DNA of 64,000 nucleotides from Micromonospora sp. RP3T (GTDB lineage Bacteria; Actinomycetota; Actinomycetes; Mycobacteriales; Micromonosporaceae): NCBI RefSeq assembly GCF_003027925.1, contig NZ_PYPS01000013.1:1-64000 (forward strand), given 5' to 3'. The notes beneath the pieces were generated by a model. It made no database searches, had not been told where the DNA came from, and saw only the letters and a list, made by a program, of their open reading frames with translations. This document shows positions 47,626 through 55,963 of the stretch, piece after piece (the first letter of the stretch is position 1; every line of letters begins with the position of its first letter). A program made the translations under genes and the position numbers.

Positions 47626-47704
47626 CTCGCTGATCTTGCACTTGCCGCCCACCCAACGCCGGTTTTGTGCCGTATGGGCGGGCCACAACTGCAAGATCAG
47701 CGAG
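47626..47704. repeat. 79-bp hairpin repeat, CTCGCTGATCTTGCA type
   Basis: The perfect 15-bp outer arms CTCGCTGATCTTGCA (47626-47640) and TGCAAGATCAGCGAG (47690-47704) continue inward with TTG/CAA and CCGCCC/GGGCGG pairing around a loop. It lies 36 bp after the DUF2550 stop, as a terminator or mobile REP-like repeat would. Confidence 0.7.
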
Positions 47705-48033
47705 CAGGGGTCGAGGAGTCGCGCTCGGATGTGCCCGACTGGGGTGAGGTGGGGTGGGTGTCCGGTTTCGTGGTGGTGGGGGGCACGCTGGCGGTGGAAT
47801 GGGTCCGGGGGTCGCGGCGTTGTATCCCGGTGCACGGCCGAGGAAGGCAAGCGGCCCCCGCCGCCGACCCCCGTCCGGGAATGACGGTGGGCCCCCGGTC
47901 GTTGCACACACTTCCGGCGCCGCGATTGAGGCCCCCGCCCCGCGAGCAGCCGGAACTCCCCCCGAGAACTTGTTGTGCGCCTGACGGTGCCCGCACCCCC
48001 CCCGGGTGTGTTGACCCCCGAATGGAGCCCCCC
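47705..48033. other. Intergenic leader region of the lysozyme-like gene
   Basis: No supported gene in these 329 bp. The sequence is G-rich then C-rich (CCCCC runs at several points up to 48030). Overlapping open frames exist on both strands but none has a convincing start or protein pattern. I looked for a ydaO (c-di-AMP) riboswitch, often found before such genes, and saw no match to its core. Confidence 0.4.
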
Positions 48034-48585
48034 ATGAACACGATGCTGCGTAAGAGTGTGCTGGGTATTGCTGGTCTGGCGTTCACCGGTGGTGTGTTCG
48101 CCGGTCCGATCGCCGGTCACGTCGAGTCCGCGCACGCCGCCACGGCGAAGCCGGTCGCGGTGGCGAGCGTGCAGGGTGAGCAGTCCACGATCAACCTGAA
48201 CGACGAGCAGACGGCGAACGTGAAGGCGATCATCGCCGCGACGAAGAAGGCCGGCCTGCCGGAGCGGGCCGCGGTCATCTCGATCGCGACCGCGTTGCAG
48301 GAGTCGAAGCTGGAGAACCTGGGCCACCTCGGCGACCGCAACGACCACGACTCGCTGGGCCTGTTCCAGCAGCGCCCCTCCTCGGGTTGGGGCACGCCGG
48401 AGCAGATCACCGACCCGGAGTACTCGACGCTGGCGTTCCTGAAGGGTCTGAAGCAGGTCGACGGCTGGCAGGACATGCCGCTGACCAAGGCGGCGCAGAC
48501 GGTGCAGGTCTCGGCCTACCCGGACGCGTACGCCCAGTGGGAGAAGCAGGCCACCGACCTCGTCGCCAAGCACTGGAACAGCTGA
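48034..48585 (+). CDS. Secreted lysozyme-like (transglycosylase-fold) protein
   Basis: ATG 48034 gives 183 aa with a signal peptide (LRKSVLGIAGLAFTGGVFAG, then SAHAA cleavage site near residue 36). The mature part is VKAIIAATKKAGLPERAAVI, ATALQESKLENLGHLGDRND, DSLGLFQQRPSSGWGTPEQI and QTVQVSAYPDAYAQWE. This matches the lysozyme-like modules found with NlpC/P60 domains in actinobacterial secreted proteins. The Glu in LQES is a candidate catalytic acid. It probably acts on peptidoglycan, but activity is not proven for this stand-alone form. An in-frame ATG at 48022 is an alternative. Confidence 0.75.
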   Translation: MNTMLRKSVLGIAGLAFTGGVFAGPIAGHVESAHAATAKPVAVASVQGEQSTINLNDEQTANVKAIIAATKKAGLPERAAVISIATALQESKLENLGHLGDRNDHDSLGLFQQRPSSGWGTPEQITDPEYSTLAFLKGLKQVDGWQDMPLTKAAQTVQVSAYPDAYAQWEKQATDLVAKHWNS

Positions 48586-48593
48586 GACAACGC

Positions 48594-48627
48594 GAAGGCC
48601 GGCACCCGGACACGGGTGCCGGCCTTC
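48594..48627. terminator. Bidirectional terminator
   Basis: Perfect 15-bp stem GAAGGCCGGCACCCG / CGGGTGCCGGCCTTC with a 4-nt loop. It ends the lysozyme-like gene, and its right arm overlaps the stop codon of the convergent methyltransferase gene. Confidence 0.85.
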
Positions 48628-49219
48628 AGCGGCTCACCGGCCGACGGCAGTGGTAGACCAGGGCCGGTGGCAGGTTCGCCCAGACCGTCCGCCCGATCGT
48701 CACCTCCTCGAACGCGCCGGCCAGCAGGTGCCGGAAGTGGCGGGCCGGCCGGGTCGCGAGCGCGTGCCGGTACGCGAACGTGGTGAACACGCCGCTCGGC
48801 CGCAGCGCCGCCCGCACCGCGTCGAGAACAGCCAGTTGCCGCCCGCGGCCGAAGGCCGCCCAGGGCAGCCCGCTCACCACCACGTCGGCGGCGGGCAGGT
48901 GCCGCTCGGTCAACACCCGGTCGAGGCCGGCGGCGTCGGCGCGTACCACCTCGACGGTGGCGTGGCGACGGGCCAGCGTGGCGGCGAAGCTCGGGTTCAG
49001 TTCGACCGCCAGGTGTTGGCCGCGCCCGGCCAACCGCTGCTGGATGGCCCGGGTGAAGGCACCGGTGCCGGGGCCCAGCTCCACCACCAGCGGATGCCCG
49101 TTGCGGGGCACGGCGGCGGTGATGTCCCGGGCGAGGACCGAACCGCTCGGCAACACCGCGCCGGTGGCGAACGGGTGCCGGGCGAACTGGCCGAGGAAGG
49201 TGGGGGCGTCGCTGATCAC
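48626..49219 (-). CDS. SAM-dependent methyltransferase (phospholipid N-methyltransferase-like)
   Basis: GTG 49219 gives 197 aa starting VISDAPTFLGQFARHP; the much longer open frame upstream overlaps the kinase gene and is not credible. The SAM-binding motif I is LVVELGPGTGAFTRAIQ near residue 46, motif II AVELNPSF, and VVVSGLPWAAFGRGRQL resembles the catalytic loop of rRNA dimethyladenosine/PmtA-type enzymes. The closest family is bacterial phosphatidylethanolamine N-methyltransferase or related proteins; the substrate is uncertain. Confidence 0.75.
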   Translation of the reverse strand: MISDAPTFLGQFARHPFATGAVLPSGSVLARDITAAVPRNGHPLVVELGPGTGAFTRAIQQRLAGRGQHLAVELNPSFAATLARRHATVEVVRADAAGLDRVLTERHLPAADVVVSGLPWAAFGRGRQLAVLDAVRAALRPSGVFTTFAYRHALATRPARHFRHLLAGAFEEVTIGRTVWANLPPALVYHCRRPVSR

Positions 49220-49348
49220 GCCGACCGACGGTAGGCGCGCGGACGCCGCCCGGGTCTCGTGCGGCGGGCCGGCACACCGGCCAGTCGGAGGAGGGGCGCC
49301 GGCCGGTGGTAGGGCTGGCCGCCGCGTCCGGCTCCGTATGGTGGCCGC

Positions 49349-50521
49349 ATGGGGGGCAGGCGGTGGAGCTGGTGGCCCGAGCTGCTGCTCGGGCTCGGCA
49401 CGGCCGCGCTGGGGTTGATCAGCACCCGGATCGTCGTCCCCGGCATTCCGCGCGAGGCGTGGGCGGGGGTCTTCGCGGTGCTCACCGGCCTGGTCCTGGT
49501 GGGCGTCCGGCGCTGGCCGTGGCCGGTGCTGCTCGCCACGTCGGCGCTGCTGGTGGTGGCCGACGCGGTGACGGTGACCGGCGCGGACACCGCCCAGTTC
49601 GCCGCCGCGGTCGCGTTGGGCTACGTCGCGTACCGGTCGAGCTGGCCGGCCACGGCCGCCGGGTACGCGCTGCTGCTGAACGTCACGCTGGTCAACGTGA
49701 TCGATCCGGGCAACGCGGAGGTCCTCCGCGGCGGTGTCGGCGTGTTGCGGCTGGTGATGCTGGCCGGGATCGCCGCCGCGCCGGTGGCGTTCGGCCGCTA
49801 CCTCAGCGGGGTGCGCCAGGCCGCCAGCGCGGCCGAGGAGCGGGCCCGGGAGGCGGAGGAGCGGCGGGCGACGGAGGCCCGGATGGTCCGGCTGACCGAG
49901 CGCACCGCGATCGCCCGGGACCTGCACGACATCGTCGCGCACCACGTCGCGGCAATCGCGCTGCGGGCCGGCGCCGCCCGGTACGCGGTGCAGCACACCG
50001 GCCGCCCCGACGAGGCGGTGTTGGCGCTCGACGAGCTGCGGGACACCGCCGGTCAGGTGCTGGACGAGCTGCGGGAACTGCTGGAGGTGCTCCGTGACCC
50101 GGAAGCGGTGGCGCCGGCCGAGACCTCGGTCGATCCGGCGCAGGTGATCCGGGACGCGGCCCGCCGGGTCCGGGAGGCCGGCCTGGCGGTGCAGGTGCGG
50201 ATGCCCGAGGTGCTGCACATGCCGCTGGTGGGAGGCACGACCGCGGCCCGGGTGGTGCAGGAGGCGCTGACCAACAGCCTGAAGCACGCCGGGCCGGGGG
50301 CGGTCGTCTCGGTCGACGTCCAGGCGACCGCCGGCGCGTTGCTGATCGAGGTGTGGGACAGCGGCCCGGCGCGTCCGGGGCCCCGGCTGCCGGCCTCGGG
50401 GCACGGGCTGCGTGGCATGCGGGAGCGGGTGGGCCTGCTCGGTGGGACGCTCGTCGCGGGTGGCACCGAGGGCGGCGGCTGGCGGGTCCGGGTTCGGCTG
50501 CCGATCAGGGAGAACGAATGA
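49349..50521 (+). CDS. Two-component sensor histidine kinase (NarL-type partner)
   Basis: The 390-aa protein has about five N-terminal membrane helices (residues ~10-150), a short coiled linker (AASAAEERAREAEERRATEA), a HisKA_3 dimerisation domain with phospho-acceptor His193 in IARDLHDIVAHHVAAIALRA, and a HATPase_c domain with the N box VVQEALTNSLKHAGPG and G box GHGLRGMRERV. No large external sensor loop exists, so it may sense within the membrane. It overlaps the response regulator start by 4 bp. Confidence 0.92.
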   Translation: MGGRRWSWWPELLLGLGTAALGLISTRIVVPGIPREAWAGVFAVLTGLVLVGVRRWPWPVLLATSALLVVADAVTVTGADTAQFAAAVALGYVAYRSSWPATAAGYALLLNVTLVNVIDPGNAEVLRGGVGVLRLVMLAGIAAAPVAFGRYLSGVRQAASAAEERAREAEERRATEARMVRLTERTAIARDLHDIVAHHVAAIALRAGAARYAVQHTGRPDEAVLALDELRDTAGQVLDELRELLEVLRDPEAVAPAETSVDPAQVIRDAARRVREAGLAVQVRMPEVLHMPLVGGTTAARVVQEALTNSLKHAGPGAVVSVDVQATAGALLIEVWDSGPARPGPRLPASGHGLRGMRERVGLLGGTLVAGGTEGGGWRVRVRLPIRENE

Positions 50522-51210
50522 TCAGAGTGTTGGTGGTCGACGACCAGACGCTGGTCCGGGCCGGGGTGGGCCTGGTGCTGCGGACGGCCGGGGGCTTCGA
50601 GGTGGTGGGCGAGGCCGGCGACGGCCACGAGGCGGTCCGGCTCGCCGAGCGGCTACGGCCGGACGTCATCCTGATGGACCTGCGGATGCCCCGGCTGGAC
50701 GGCATCGAGGCGACCCGGCGGATCCTGCGGCAGCAGCCGGCGGCCCGGGTGGTGGTGCTGACCACGTTCGCGGACGACGCGAACGTCTACGGGGCGCTCG
50801 GCGCGGGCGCGCAGGGCTACCTGGTGAAGGACGGCGCCCCCGAGGAACTGGTCGACGCGGTGCGGCGGGCCGCCCAGGGTGAGCCGCTGCTCGCCCCGCC
50901 GGTGCTGGCCCGGGTGCTGCGCCGCGCGCTCGCCGCGCACGACCGCGACCGTACCCCCGATCCGGCCGTCGCGGGGCTGGGCCTGCTCAGCCCGCGGGAG
51001 CGGGAGGTGCTGTCGCTGGTCGGGGCGGGACTGTCGAACGCGGAGATCGCTGCCCGGCTGCACCTCGGCGTGACCACTGTGAAGACGCATGTCTCGGCCG
51101 CGATGGAGAAGCTGGAGCTGCGGAACCGGGTGCAGGCCGCGGTGGTGGCGCACCGGCTGGGTCTGGTCGACGACGGGTTCAACCCGGTGCCGGATCCGGG
51201 TGGACCCTAG
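50518..51210 (+). CDS. NarL/LuxR family response regulator
   Basis: ATG 50518 overlaps the kinase stop (ATGA) and gives 230 aa. The receiver domain has the acidic pair in VVDDQ, phospho-acceptor Asp54 in ILMDLRMP and the conserved Lys in YLVKDGAP. The C-terminal LuxR HTH is LSPREREVLSLVGAGLSNAEI and VTTVKTHVSAAMEKL. It forms a cognate pair with the kinase. Targets are unknown; the DedA-like gene 81 bp downstream is a possible one. Confidence 0.94.
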   Translation: MIRVLVVDDQTLVRAGVGLVLRTAGGFEVVGEAGDGHEAVRLAERLRPDVILMDLRMPRLDGIEATRRILRQQPAARVVVLTTFADDANVYGALGAGAQGYLVKDGAPEELVDAVRRAAQGEPLLAPPVLARVLRRALAAHDRDRTPDPAVAGLGLLSPREREVLSLVGAGLSNAEIAARLHLGVTTVKTHVSAAMEKLELRNRVQAAVVAHRLGLVDDGFNPVPDPGGP

Positions 51211-51291
51211 GGCCACGACCGGCCACCCGGAGGACCCGCCCCGGCCGCGGGCAGGACGTCACCGGCCGACGCCGCGGCGACGCTGGGAGGC

Positions 51292-52020
51292 ATGACCTTC
51301 CTGGATCCCCTGGTGGACCGGCTCGACACCCTGCCGCCGGGCCTCCTGCTGCTGGTCGCGGCGGCGGTGCTCGCCGGCGAGGTGGGGCTGCTGGCCGGGC
51401 TGGTGCTGCCGGCCGCGACCACCATGCTGACGGTCGGCCTGCTGGCCCGTGCCGGCCGCGTCGACCTGGGCGCCGCGCTGGCGGTGACCACCACCGCCGC
51501 GTTCGTCGGGGACCAGCTCGGCTATCTGGAGGGGCGGCTGCTCGGCCCCCGCCTGCGTGGCGGGCCGGTCGGCCGGTGGGTGGGGGAACCTCGCTGGCGG
51601 CGGGCCGAGGCGCTGGTCGCCGCCCGGGGCGGGACCGCGGTGCTGCTGGGTCGCTGGACGGCGTTCGCCCGCACGCTGGTGCCCCGGGTGGCCGGGGCGG
51701 CCGGACTGCCGTACCGCCGGTTCGTGCTCTTCGACGGCCTCGCGGTCGTCGTCTGGGTGCCCGGCACGGTGCTGGTGGGCTGGGCGGCCGGCGGACTGCC
51801 GGCCGGTCTCCCGGCCGCCGCCGGGGTGGCGGTGGTGGTGGCGGTCGCGCTCGCGGTGGCGTTCCGGCGTCTGCGGGTACGCCGACGGCGCGCGGCCCGC
51901 CGCGCCTGCTCCGGGCCGGTGCCGGCGCGGGCGGGCGGCACCCGCCGCCGGCCGGGTTCCCGCCGTCCGGGGGCGGGCCGGACCGCGCCTGTCCGGCGGG
52001 GCGAGGTCGACCGCTGCTGA
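51292..52020 (+). CDS. DedA/VTT-domain membrane protein
   Basis: The 242-aa protein has 4-5 helices and the DedA pattern: [61 protein letters not shown] (the GRF-xxxR-xxxP-xxAG block) and WVPGTVLVGWAAGG. The last ~50 residues are a very Arg/Pro/Gly-rich basic tail. DedA proteins act in lipid-carrier or phospholipid translocation and cell-envelope homeostasis. The tail is longer than usual and may be cytosolic. Confidence 0.85.
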   Translation: MTFLDPLVDRLDTLPPGLLLLVAAAVLAGEVGLLAGLVLPAATTMLTVGLLARAGRVDLGAALAVTTTAAFVGDQLGYLEGRLLGPRLRGGPVGRWVGEPRWRRAEALVAARGGTAVLLGRWTAFARTLVPRVAGAAGLPYRRFVLFDGLAVVVWVPGTVLVGWAAGGLPAGLPAAAGVAVVVAVALAVAFRRLRVRRRRAARRACSGPVPARAGGTRRRPGSRRPGAGRTAPVRRGEVDRC

Positions 52021-52115
52021 CCCGGCGGCTCCGCCGGCAACCCGGTCAGTCCCGGGGACGACTGGCTGCCGTCAGGTCGGGTATGCGGGCCTGCGCGTGG
52101 TGCGGCCCGCTGACG

Positions 52116-52688
52116 TCAGCGCTTCCCGCCCGGCACCCATAGCACATCGCCGCCCGGATTGGCCGTTCTTGACAGGATAAAGAGCAGATCGGAGAGCCGG
52201 TTGAGATACTTTGCCGGGAGCGTGCTGGTCCGATCGGGGTCGTGCGCGACCAACGCCCATGCCGCACGCTCGGCGCGCCGGGCGGTCGTCCGTGCCACGT
52301 GCAGCAGCGCCGCGCCCGCGGTGCCGCCGGGGAGGATGAAGGAGTCGAGCTTGCCCAGGCGCGCGTTGAACTCGTCGCACCAGCCCTCGAGGCGCTCGAC
52401 GTACTCCTCGGTGACCCGCAGCGGCGGGTACTCCGGGTCCGGCTCGACCGGTGTCGCCAGGTCCGCGCCGACGTCGAACATGTCGTTCTGCACGGACTCC
52501 AGCACCCCGCGCAGCTCGTCCGGGAGCTGCCCCAGGGCGAGCGCGACGCCGATCGAGGCGTTGCACTCGTCGACGTCCGCGTACGCGGCGATCCGCGGAT
52601 CGGTCTTCGGCACCTGCTCGTTGTTGCTCAGCCTGGTCATGCCGGCGTCGCCGGCCTTGGTGTAGATGCGCGTGAGGTGGACGGCCAT
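52116..52688 (-). CDS. Cob(I)alamin adenosyltransferase (PduO type)
   Basis: ATG 52688 ([20 protein letters not shown]) gives 190 aa, the normal length. The ATP-binding N-terminal [11 protein letters not shown] loop, the [11 protein letters not shown] helix, [24 protein letters not shown] and [15 protein letters not shown] are family hallmarks. It makes adenosylcobalamin, the cofactor of the MeaA-type mutase encoded 8.5 kb away in this window. It is head-to-head with murA, with start codons overlapping by 2 bp, the same order as Rv1314c-murA in M. tuberculosis (from memory). Confidence 0.93.
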   Translation of the reverse strand: MAVHLTRIYTKAGDAGMTRLSNNEQVPKTDPRIAAYADVDECNASIGVALALGQLPDELRGVLESVQNDMFDVGADLATPVEPDPEYPPLRVTEEYVERLEGWCDEFNARLGKLDSFILPGGTAGAALLHVARTTARRAERAAWALVAHDPDRTSTLPAKYLNRLSDLLFILSRTANPGGDVLWVPGGKR

Positions 52689-54117
52689 GACGCACAGCCT
52701 ACGGATACCGGACCTGACCATCCCGGTACGGCCCGACCGGCCGACCGCGGTGGGGCCGGGCGACGCCGGCGACCCGGCGGTCAGCGACGTCGACGTCATC
52801 CGGGTACGCGGGGACGCCCGGCTGGCCGGCACCGTGCACGTGGTGGGCGCGAAGAACTCGGCGTTGAAGCTGATGGCCGCCGCGCTGCTCGCGCCCGGCC
52901 GCAGCGTGATCACCAACGTGCCCCGGATCACCGACATCGCGATCATGGGTGAGGTGCTGCGCCGGCTCGGCTGCGGCGTACGCTTCGGCCCCGACGACCC
53001 GGTCGACCCGATGGTCGCCGGCGGCGGCAAGGAGCGGTCCCGCTCGGTCGTCATCGACGTGCCGGAACGGCCGGGCGCGGAGGCCGACTACGACCTGGTC
53101 CGCCGGCTGCGCGCGTCGATCTGCGTGCTCGGCCCGCTGCTGGCGCGGCGCGGGCACGTCCGGGTGGCCCACCCCGGCGGCGACGCGATCGGCTCGCGCG
53201 GCCTGGACATGCACATCGCCGGGCTGGCCCGGATGGGCGCGGACATCGCCGGTGAGCACGGCTTCGTCATCGCCGAGGCGCCCGACGGGCTGCACGGCGC
53301 GGACATCGTGCTGGACTTCCCGAGCGTGGGCGCCACCGAGAACCTGGTGATGGCGGCGGTGCTGGCCCGGGGCACCACGACGATCGACAACGCGGCCCGG
53401 GAGCCGGAGATCGTCGACATCTGCACCATGCTGAACCGGATGGGCGCCCGGATCTCCGGCGCCGGTTCCTCGACGGTGCAGATCGTCGGCGTGCCCGACC
53501 TGCGCCCGGTGCGGCACGCCACGGTGGGGGACCGGATCGTGGCCGGCACCTGGGCGTTCGCCGCCGCGATGACCCGCGGCGACGTCACCGTGACCGGCCT
53601 CGATCCGGCCTACCTGGAGGTCGCGCTGGACAAGCTGGTCTCGGCCGGCGGCCTGGTGGAGACGCGCGGCGACGCGTTCCGGGTCCGGATGGACGACCGG
53701 CCGGCGGCGGTGGACGTGGTCACGCTGCCCTACCCGGGCTTCGCCACCGACCTGCTGCCGATGGCGATCGGGCTGGCCGCGGTGAGCCACGGCGGCTCCC
53801 TGATCACGGAGAACATCTTCGACGGCCGGTTCATGTTCGCCAACGAGATGATGCGGCTCGGCGCGGAGATCCGCACCGACGGCCACCACGCCCTGGTCTG
53901 CGGCCGGGAGCGGCTCTCCGGCGCCCCGGTCCGGGCCACCGACATCCGGGCCGGCGCCGGCCTGATCATCGCCGGCCTGTGCGCGGACGGACGCACGGAG
54001 GTCTCGCACGTGCACCACGTCGACCGGGGCTACCCGGACTTCGTGGCGGACCTGCGGGCGCTCGGCGTCGAGGTGGAGCGGGGCACCGCGCCGGAGGAAC
54101 CGGACCTGGCCATCTGA
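52687..54117 (+). CDS. murA: UDP-N-acetylglucosamine 1-carboxyvinyltransferase (Asp-type)
   Basis: The enzyme transfers enolpyruvate to UDP-GlcNAc, the first step of peptidoglycan precursor synthesis. The fold motifs are [30 protein letters not shown], the active loop [15 protein letters not shown] and [19 protein letters not shown]. The catalytic Cys of E. coli MurA (Cys115) is Asp166 here. ATG 52687 has GAGGTGGA just upstream but gives 476 aa, about 40-50 longer at the N-terminus than mycobacterial MurA. GTG 52750 is an alternative start. Confidence 0.94.
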   Translation: MTHSLRIPDLTIPVRPDRPTAVGPGDAGDPAVSDVDVIRVRGDARLAGTVHVVGAKNSALKLMAAALLAPGRSVITNVPRITDIAIMGEVLRRLGCGVRFGPDDPVDPMVAGGGKERSRSVVIDVPERPGAEADYDLVRRLRASICVLGPLLARRGHVRVAHPGGDAIGSRGLDMHIAGLARMGADIAGEHGFVIAEAPDGLHGADIVLDFPSVGATENLVMAAVLARGTTTIDNAAREPEIVDICTMLNRMGARISGAGSSTVQIVGVPDLRPVRHATVGDRIVAGTWAFAAAMTRGDVTVTGLDPAYLEVALDKLVSAGGLVETRGDAFRVRMDDRPAAVDVVTLPYPGFATDLLPMAIGLAAVSHGGSLITENIFDGRFMFANEMMRLGAEIRTDGHHALVCGRERLSGAPVRATDIRAGAGLIIAGLCADGRTEVSHVHHVDRGYPDFVADLRALGVEVERGTAPEEPDLAI

Positions 54118-54183
54118 CGGTCCTTATCCCTCGTTAAGTAGGGTTCTCCCAGACGTTGTCGGAAACGGGCGAGGGAGAAGTAG

Positions 54184-55032
54184 ATGGCGGGTCGACTCGC
54201 GGTCGTCGGTGCCGGGCTGATGGGCTCGGGCATCGCCCAGGTGGCGGCACAGGCGGGCTGGCAGGTGACGCTGCGCGACGTCGACGACGCGGCCACGAAG
54301 CGGGGCGTCGACGGCATCCGGAAGTCGCTGGCGAAGTTCGCCGAGAAGGGCAAGATCGAGGCGTCCGACGTCGAGGCGACGCTGGCCCGGATCACCCCGA
54401 CCACCGAGCTGGAGGCGGCGGCCGACGCGGACATCGTGGTCGAGGCGGTCTTCGAGAAGATCGAGATCAAGCACGAGGTGTTCCGCGCGCTGGACAAGAT
54501 CTGCAAGGCGGACGCGGTGCTGGCCACCAACACCTCGGCCATCCCGGTCACCCAGATCGCCACCGCCACGCAGCGTCCGGAGTCGGTGGTCGGCACCCAC
54601 TTCTTCTCGCCGGTGCCGATGATGAAGCTCTGCGAGCTGGTCCGGGGCTACAAGACCGCCGACGCGACAATGGACACCGCCCGGTCGTTCGCCGAGGAGA
54701 TCGGCAAGACCGTGGTGGTGGTCAACCGGGACATCGCCGGCTTCGTCACCACCCGGCTGATCTGCGCGCTGGCGATGGAGGCGGTCAAGCTGGTGGAGTC
54801 CGGCGTGATCTCCGCCGAGGATCTGGACACCGCCTGCAAGCTGGGCTTCGGGCATGCCATGGGCCCGCTGGCCACCGTCGACCTGACCGGCGTGGACGTG
54901 CTGCTCAACGCCACCCGCAACATCTACACCGACACGGCGGACGAGAAGTTCTTCCCGCCGGAGCTGCTCCAGCGCATGGCCACCGCCGGTGACCTGGGCC
55001 GCAAGTCCGGCCAGGGCTTCTACCCGTACTGA
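54184..55032 (+). CDS. 3-hydroxybutyryl-CoA dehydrogenase
   Basis: The 282-aa protein has the NAD-binding GAGLMGSGIAQVAAQAGW at the N-terminus, the catalytic His in VGTHFFSPVPMMKLCEL with the preceding TNTSAIPVTQI, and the C-terminal dimerisation part (DIAGFVTTRLICALAMEAV, GHAMGPLATVDLTGVD). It oxidises or forms 3-hydroxybutyryl-CoA in fatty-acid, PHB or ethylmalonyl-CoA metabolism. ATG 54184 follows GAGGGAGAAG. It sits 66 bp after murA and ends at a strong two-way terminator. Confidence 0.93.
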   Translation: MAGRLAVVGAGLMGSGIAQVAAQAGWQVTLRDVDDAATKRGVDGIRKSLAKFAEKGKIEASDVEATLARITPTTELEAAADADIVVEAVFEKIEIKHEVFRALDKICKADAVLATNTSAIPVTQIATATQRPESVVGTHFFSPVPMMKLCELVRGYKTADATMDTARSFAEEIGKTVVVVNRDIAGFVTTRLICALAMEAVKLVESGVISAEDLDTACKLGFGHAMGPLATVDLTGVDVLLNATRNIYTDTADEKFFPPELLQRMATAGDLGRKSGQGFYPY

Positions 55033-55042
55033 GTCGTGCGCA

Positions 55043-55071
55043 CCGCCCCCGGCCGTGCCGGCCGGGGGCGG
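55043..55071. terminator. Bidirectional terminator
   Basis: Perfect 13-bp stem CCGCCCCCGGCCG / CGGCCGGGGGCGG with a 3-nt loop, 10 bp past the dehydrogenase stop and 1 bp from the stop of the convergent esterase gene. Confidence 0.85.
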
Positions 55072-55072
55072 C

Positions 55073-55882
55073 TCACGTCCGGGGCGGGGTGAGCGCGCCG
55101 CCGATCAGCGCGAACGCGTCCGGGATGACGGTGCCCCAGTAGCCGAAGTTGTGCCGCCCGTCGGCCCAGGACGCGCGTACCGGGCGTTCGGGCAGCACCC
55201 GGGCCAGCGCGCGGACGTCCTTCAGGAAGTTGTCCTGCCGGCCGCACCAGAGCCCGACCGGTGTGCCGCGCAGCCTGTCCACGCCGGTGAAGACCGCGTC
55301 GCCGCGGCTGACCGCCGGCGAGAAGGCCGCGACCATCCGCAGCCAGTCCGGGTACGTCTCGGCGAGCAGCAGCGCCCCGAAGCCTCCCATCGACCAGCCC
55401 CAGACGGCCGCCCGGCTGCTGTCGAAGCCGCGCCGGGCGCACCAGGTGGGCACCTCCTCGCGCACCATCCGCTGCGGGTCGTCGTCGCCCGACGGGCGCC
55501 AGGAGAGCCGGCCGCCGGTGGCGCCGGCGAGCGCGAACGGCGGGGCGCCACGGCGTACCGCGTCGGTGAGGAACCGGGCCAGCCCGAACCGGCCGTAGTC
55601 GCGCGGGGTGGCCGAGGCGCCGTGCAGGACCAGGCAGACGGGCAGGCCGCGACCGTCGCCGTACCCCTCGGGCACGGCGGTCCAGAAGTCCACCTCCCGG
55701 CCCCGCGCTCCGGAGGCGATCCGGATCAGCCGTTCGTCGCCGGCCGGCGCGTCCGGCAGGGTGGGCCCCGGCCCGGGACGGGGCTCGGCGAGCTGCCGGG
55801 CGGCCAGGCCGCCGACCAGACCGGCGCCGGCGATCCCGCCGGCGGCGGTCAGCACCGTCCGCCGGCTCAACGTGCGTCCCAT
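55073..55882 (-). CDS. Exported alpha/beta-hydrolase (esterase D/mycolyltransferase-like)
   Basis: The 269-aa protein starts with a twin-arginine signal (SRRTVLTAAGGIAGAGLVGG). The catalytic triad is visible: Ser164 in the nucleophile elbow VWGWSMGGFGA, Asp217 in LWCGRQDNF and His244 in DGRHNFGYW, with the oxyanion region VLHGASATP. The set resembles the esterase (Pfam PF00756) family, which includes the antigen-85 mycolyltransferases and feruloyl esterases; without mycolic acids a plain secreted esterase role is likelier. It is separated from the upstream ABC genes by a repeat. Confidence 0.85.
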   Translation of the reverse strand: MGRTLSRRTVLTAAGGIAGAGLVGGLAARQLAEPRPGPGPTLPDAPAGDERLIRIASGARGREVDFWTAVPEGYGDGRGLPVCLVLHGASATPRDYGRFGLARFLTDAVRRGAPPFALAGATGGRLSWRPSGDDDPQRMVREEVPTWCARRGFDSSRAAVWGWSMGGFGALLLAETYPDWLRMVAAFSPAVSRGDAVFTGVDRLRGTPVGLWCGRQDNFLKDVRALARVLPERPVRASWADGRHNFGYWGTVIPDAFALIGGALTPPRT

Positions 55883-55903
55883 GCCGGGCAGTGTGCCATC
55901 TCA

Positions 55904-55963
55904 GGTGTTAAGCGGGGCCCCTTCCTCTACGCCAGGCGTTAAGAGGGGGCCCCGCCTTACACC
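55904..55963. repeat. Dispersed GGGGCCCC/GTTAAC intergenic repeat, copy 5
   Basis: Reads GGTGTTAAGCGGGGCCCCTT, CCTCTACGCCA, then GGCGTTAAGAGGGGGCCCCG and CCTTACACC. It ends directly at the stop codon of the ABC permease gene on the minus strand and lies upstream of the esterase start, isolating two co-directional genes. Confidence 0.8.

Noticed and set aside
47705-48033. ydaO/c-di-AMP riboswitch before the lysozyme-like gene
   Set aside because: The position is right, but I could not find the conserved core segments by eye.
52108-52121. Perfect 14-bp palindrome CGCTGACGTCAGCG at the end of the adenosyltransferase gene
   Set aside because: It overlaps the coding end in a convergent gap, where an operator is unlikely; single occurrence, so chance cannot be excluded.
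54118-54183. rRNA operon after murA as in mycobacteria
   Set aside because: The gap is only 66 bp and runs into a dehydrogenase gene; no rRNA sequence is present in the window.
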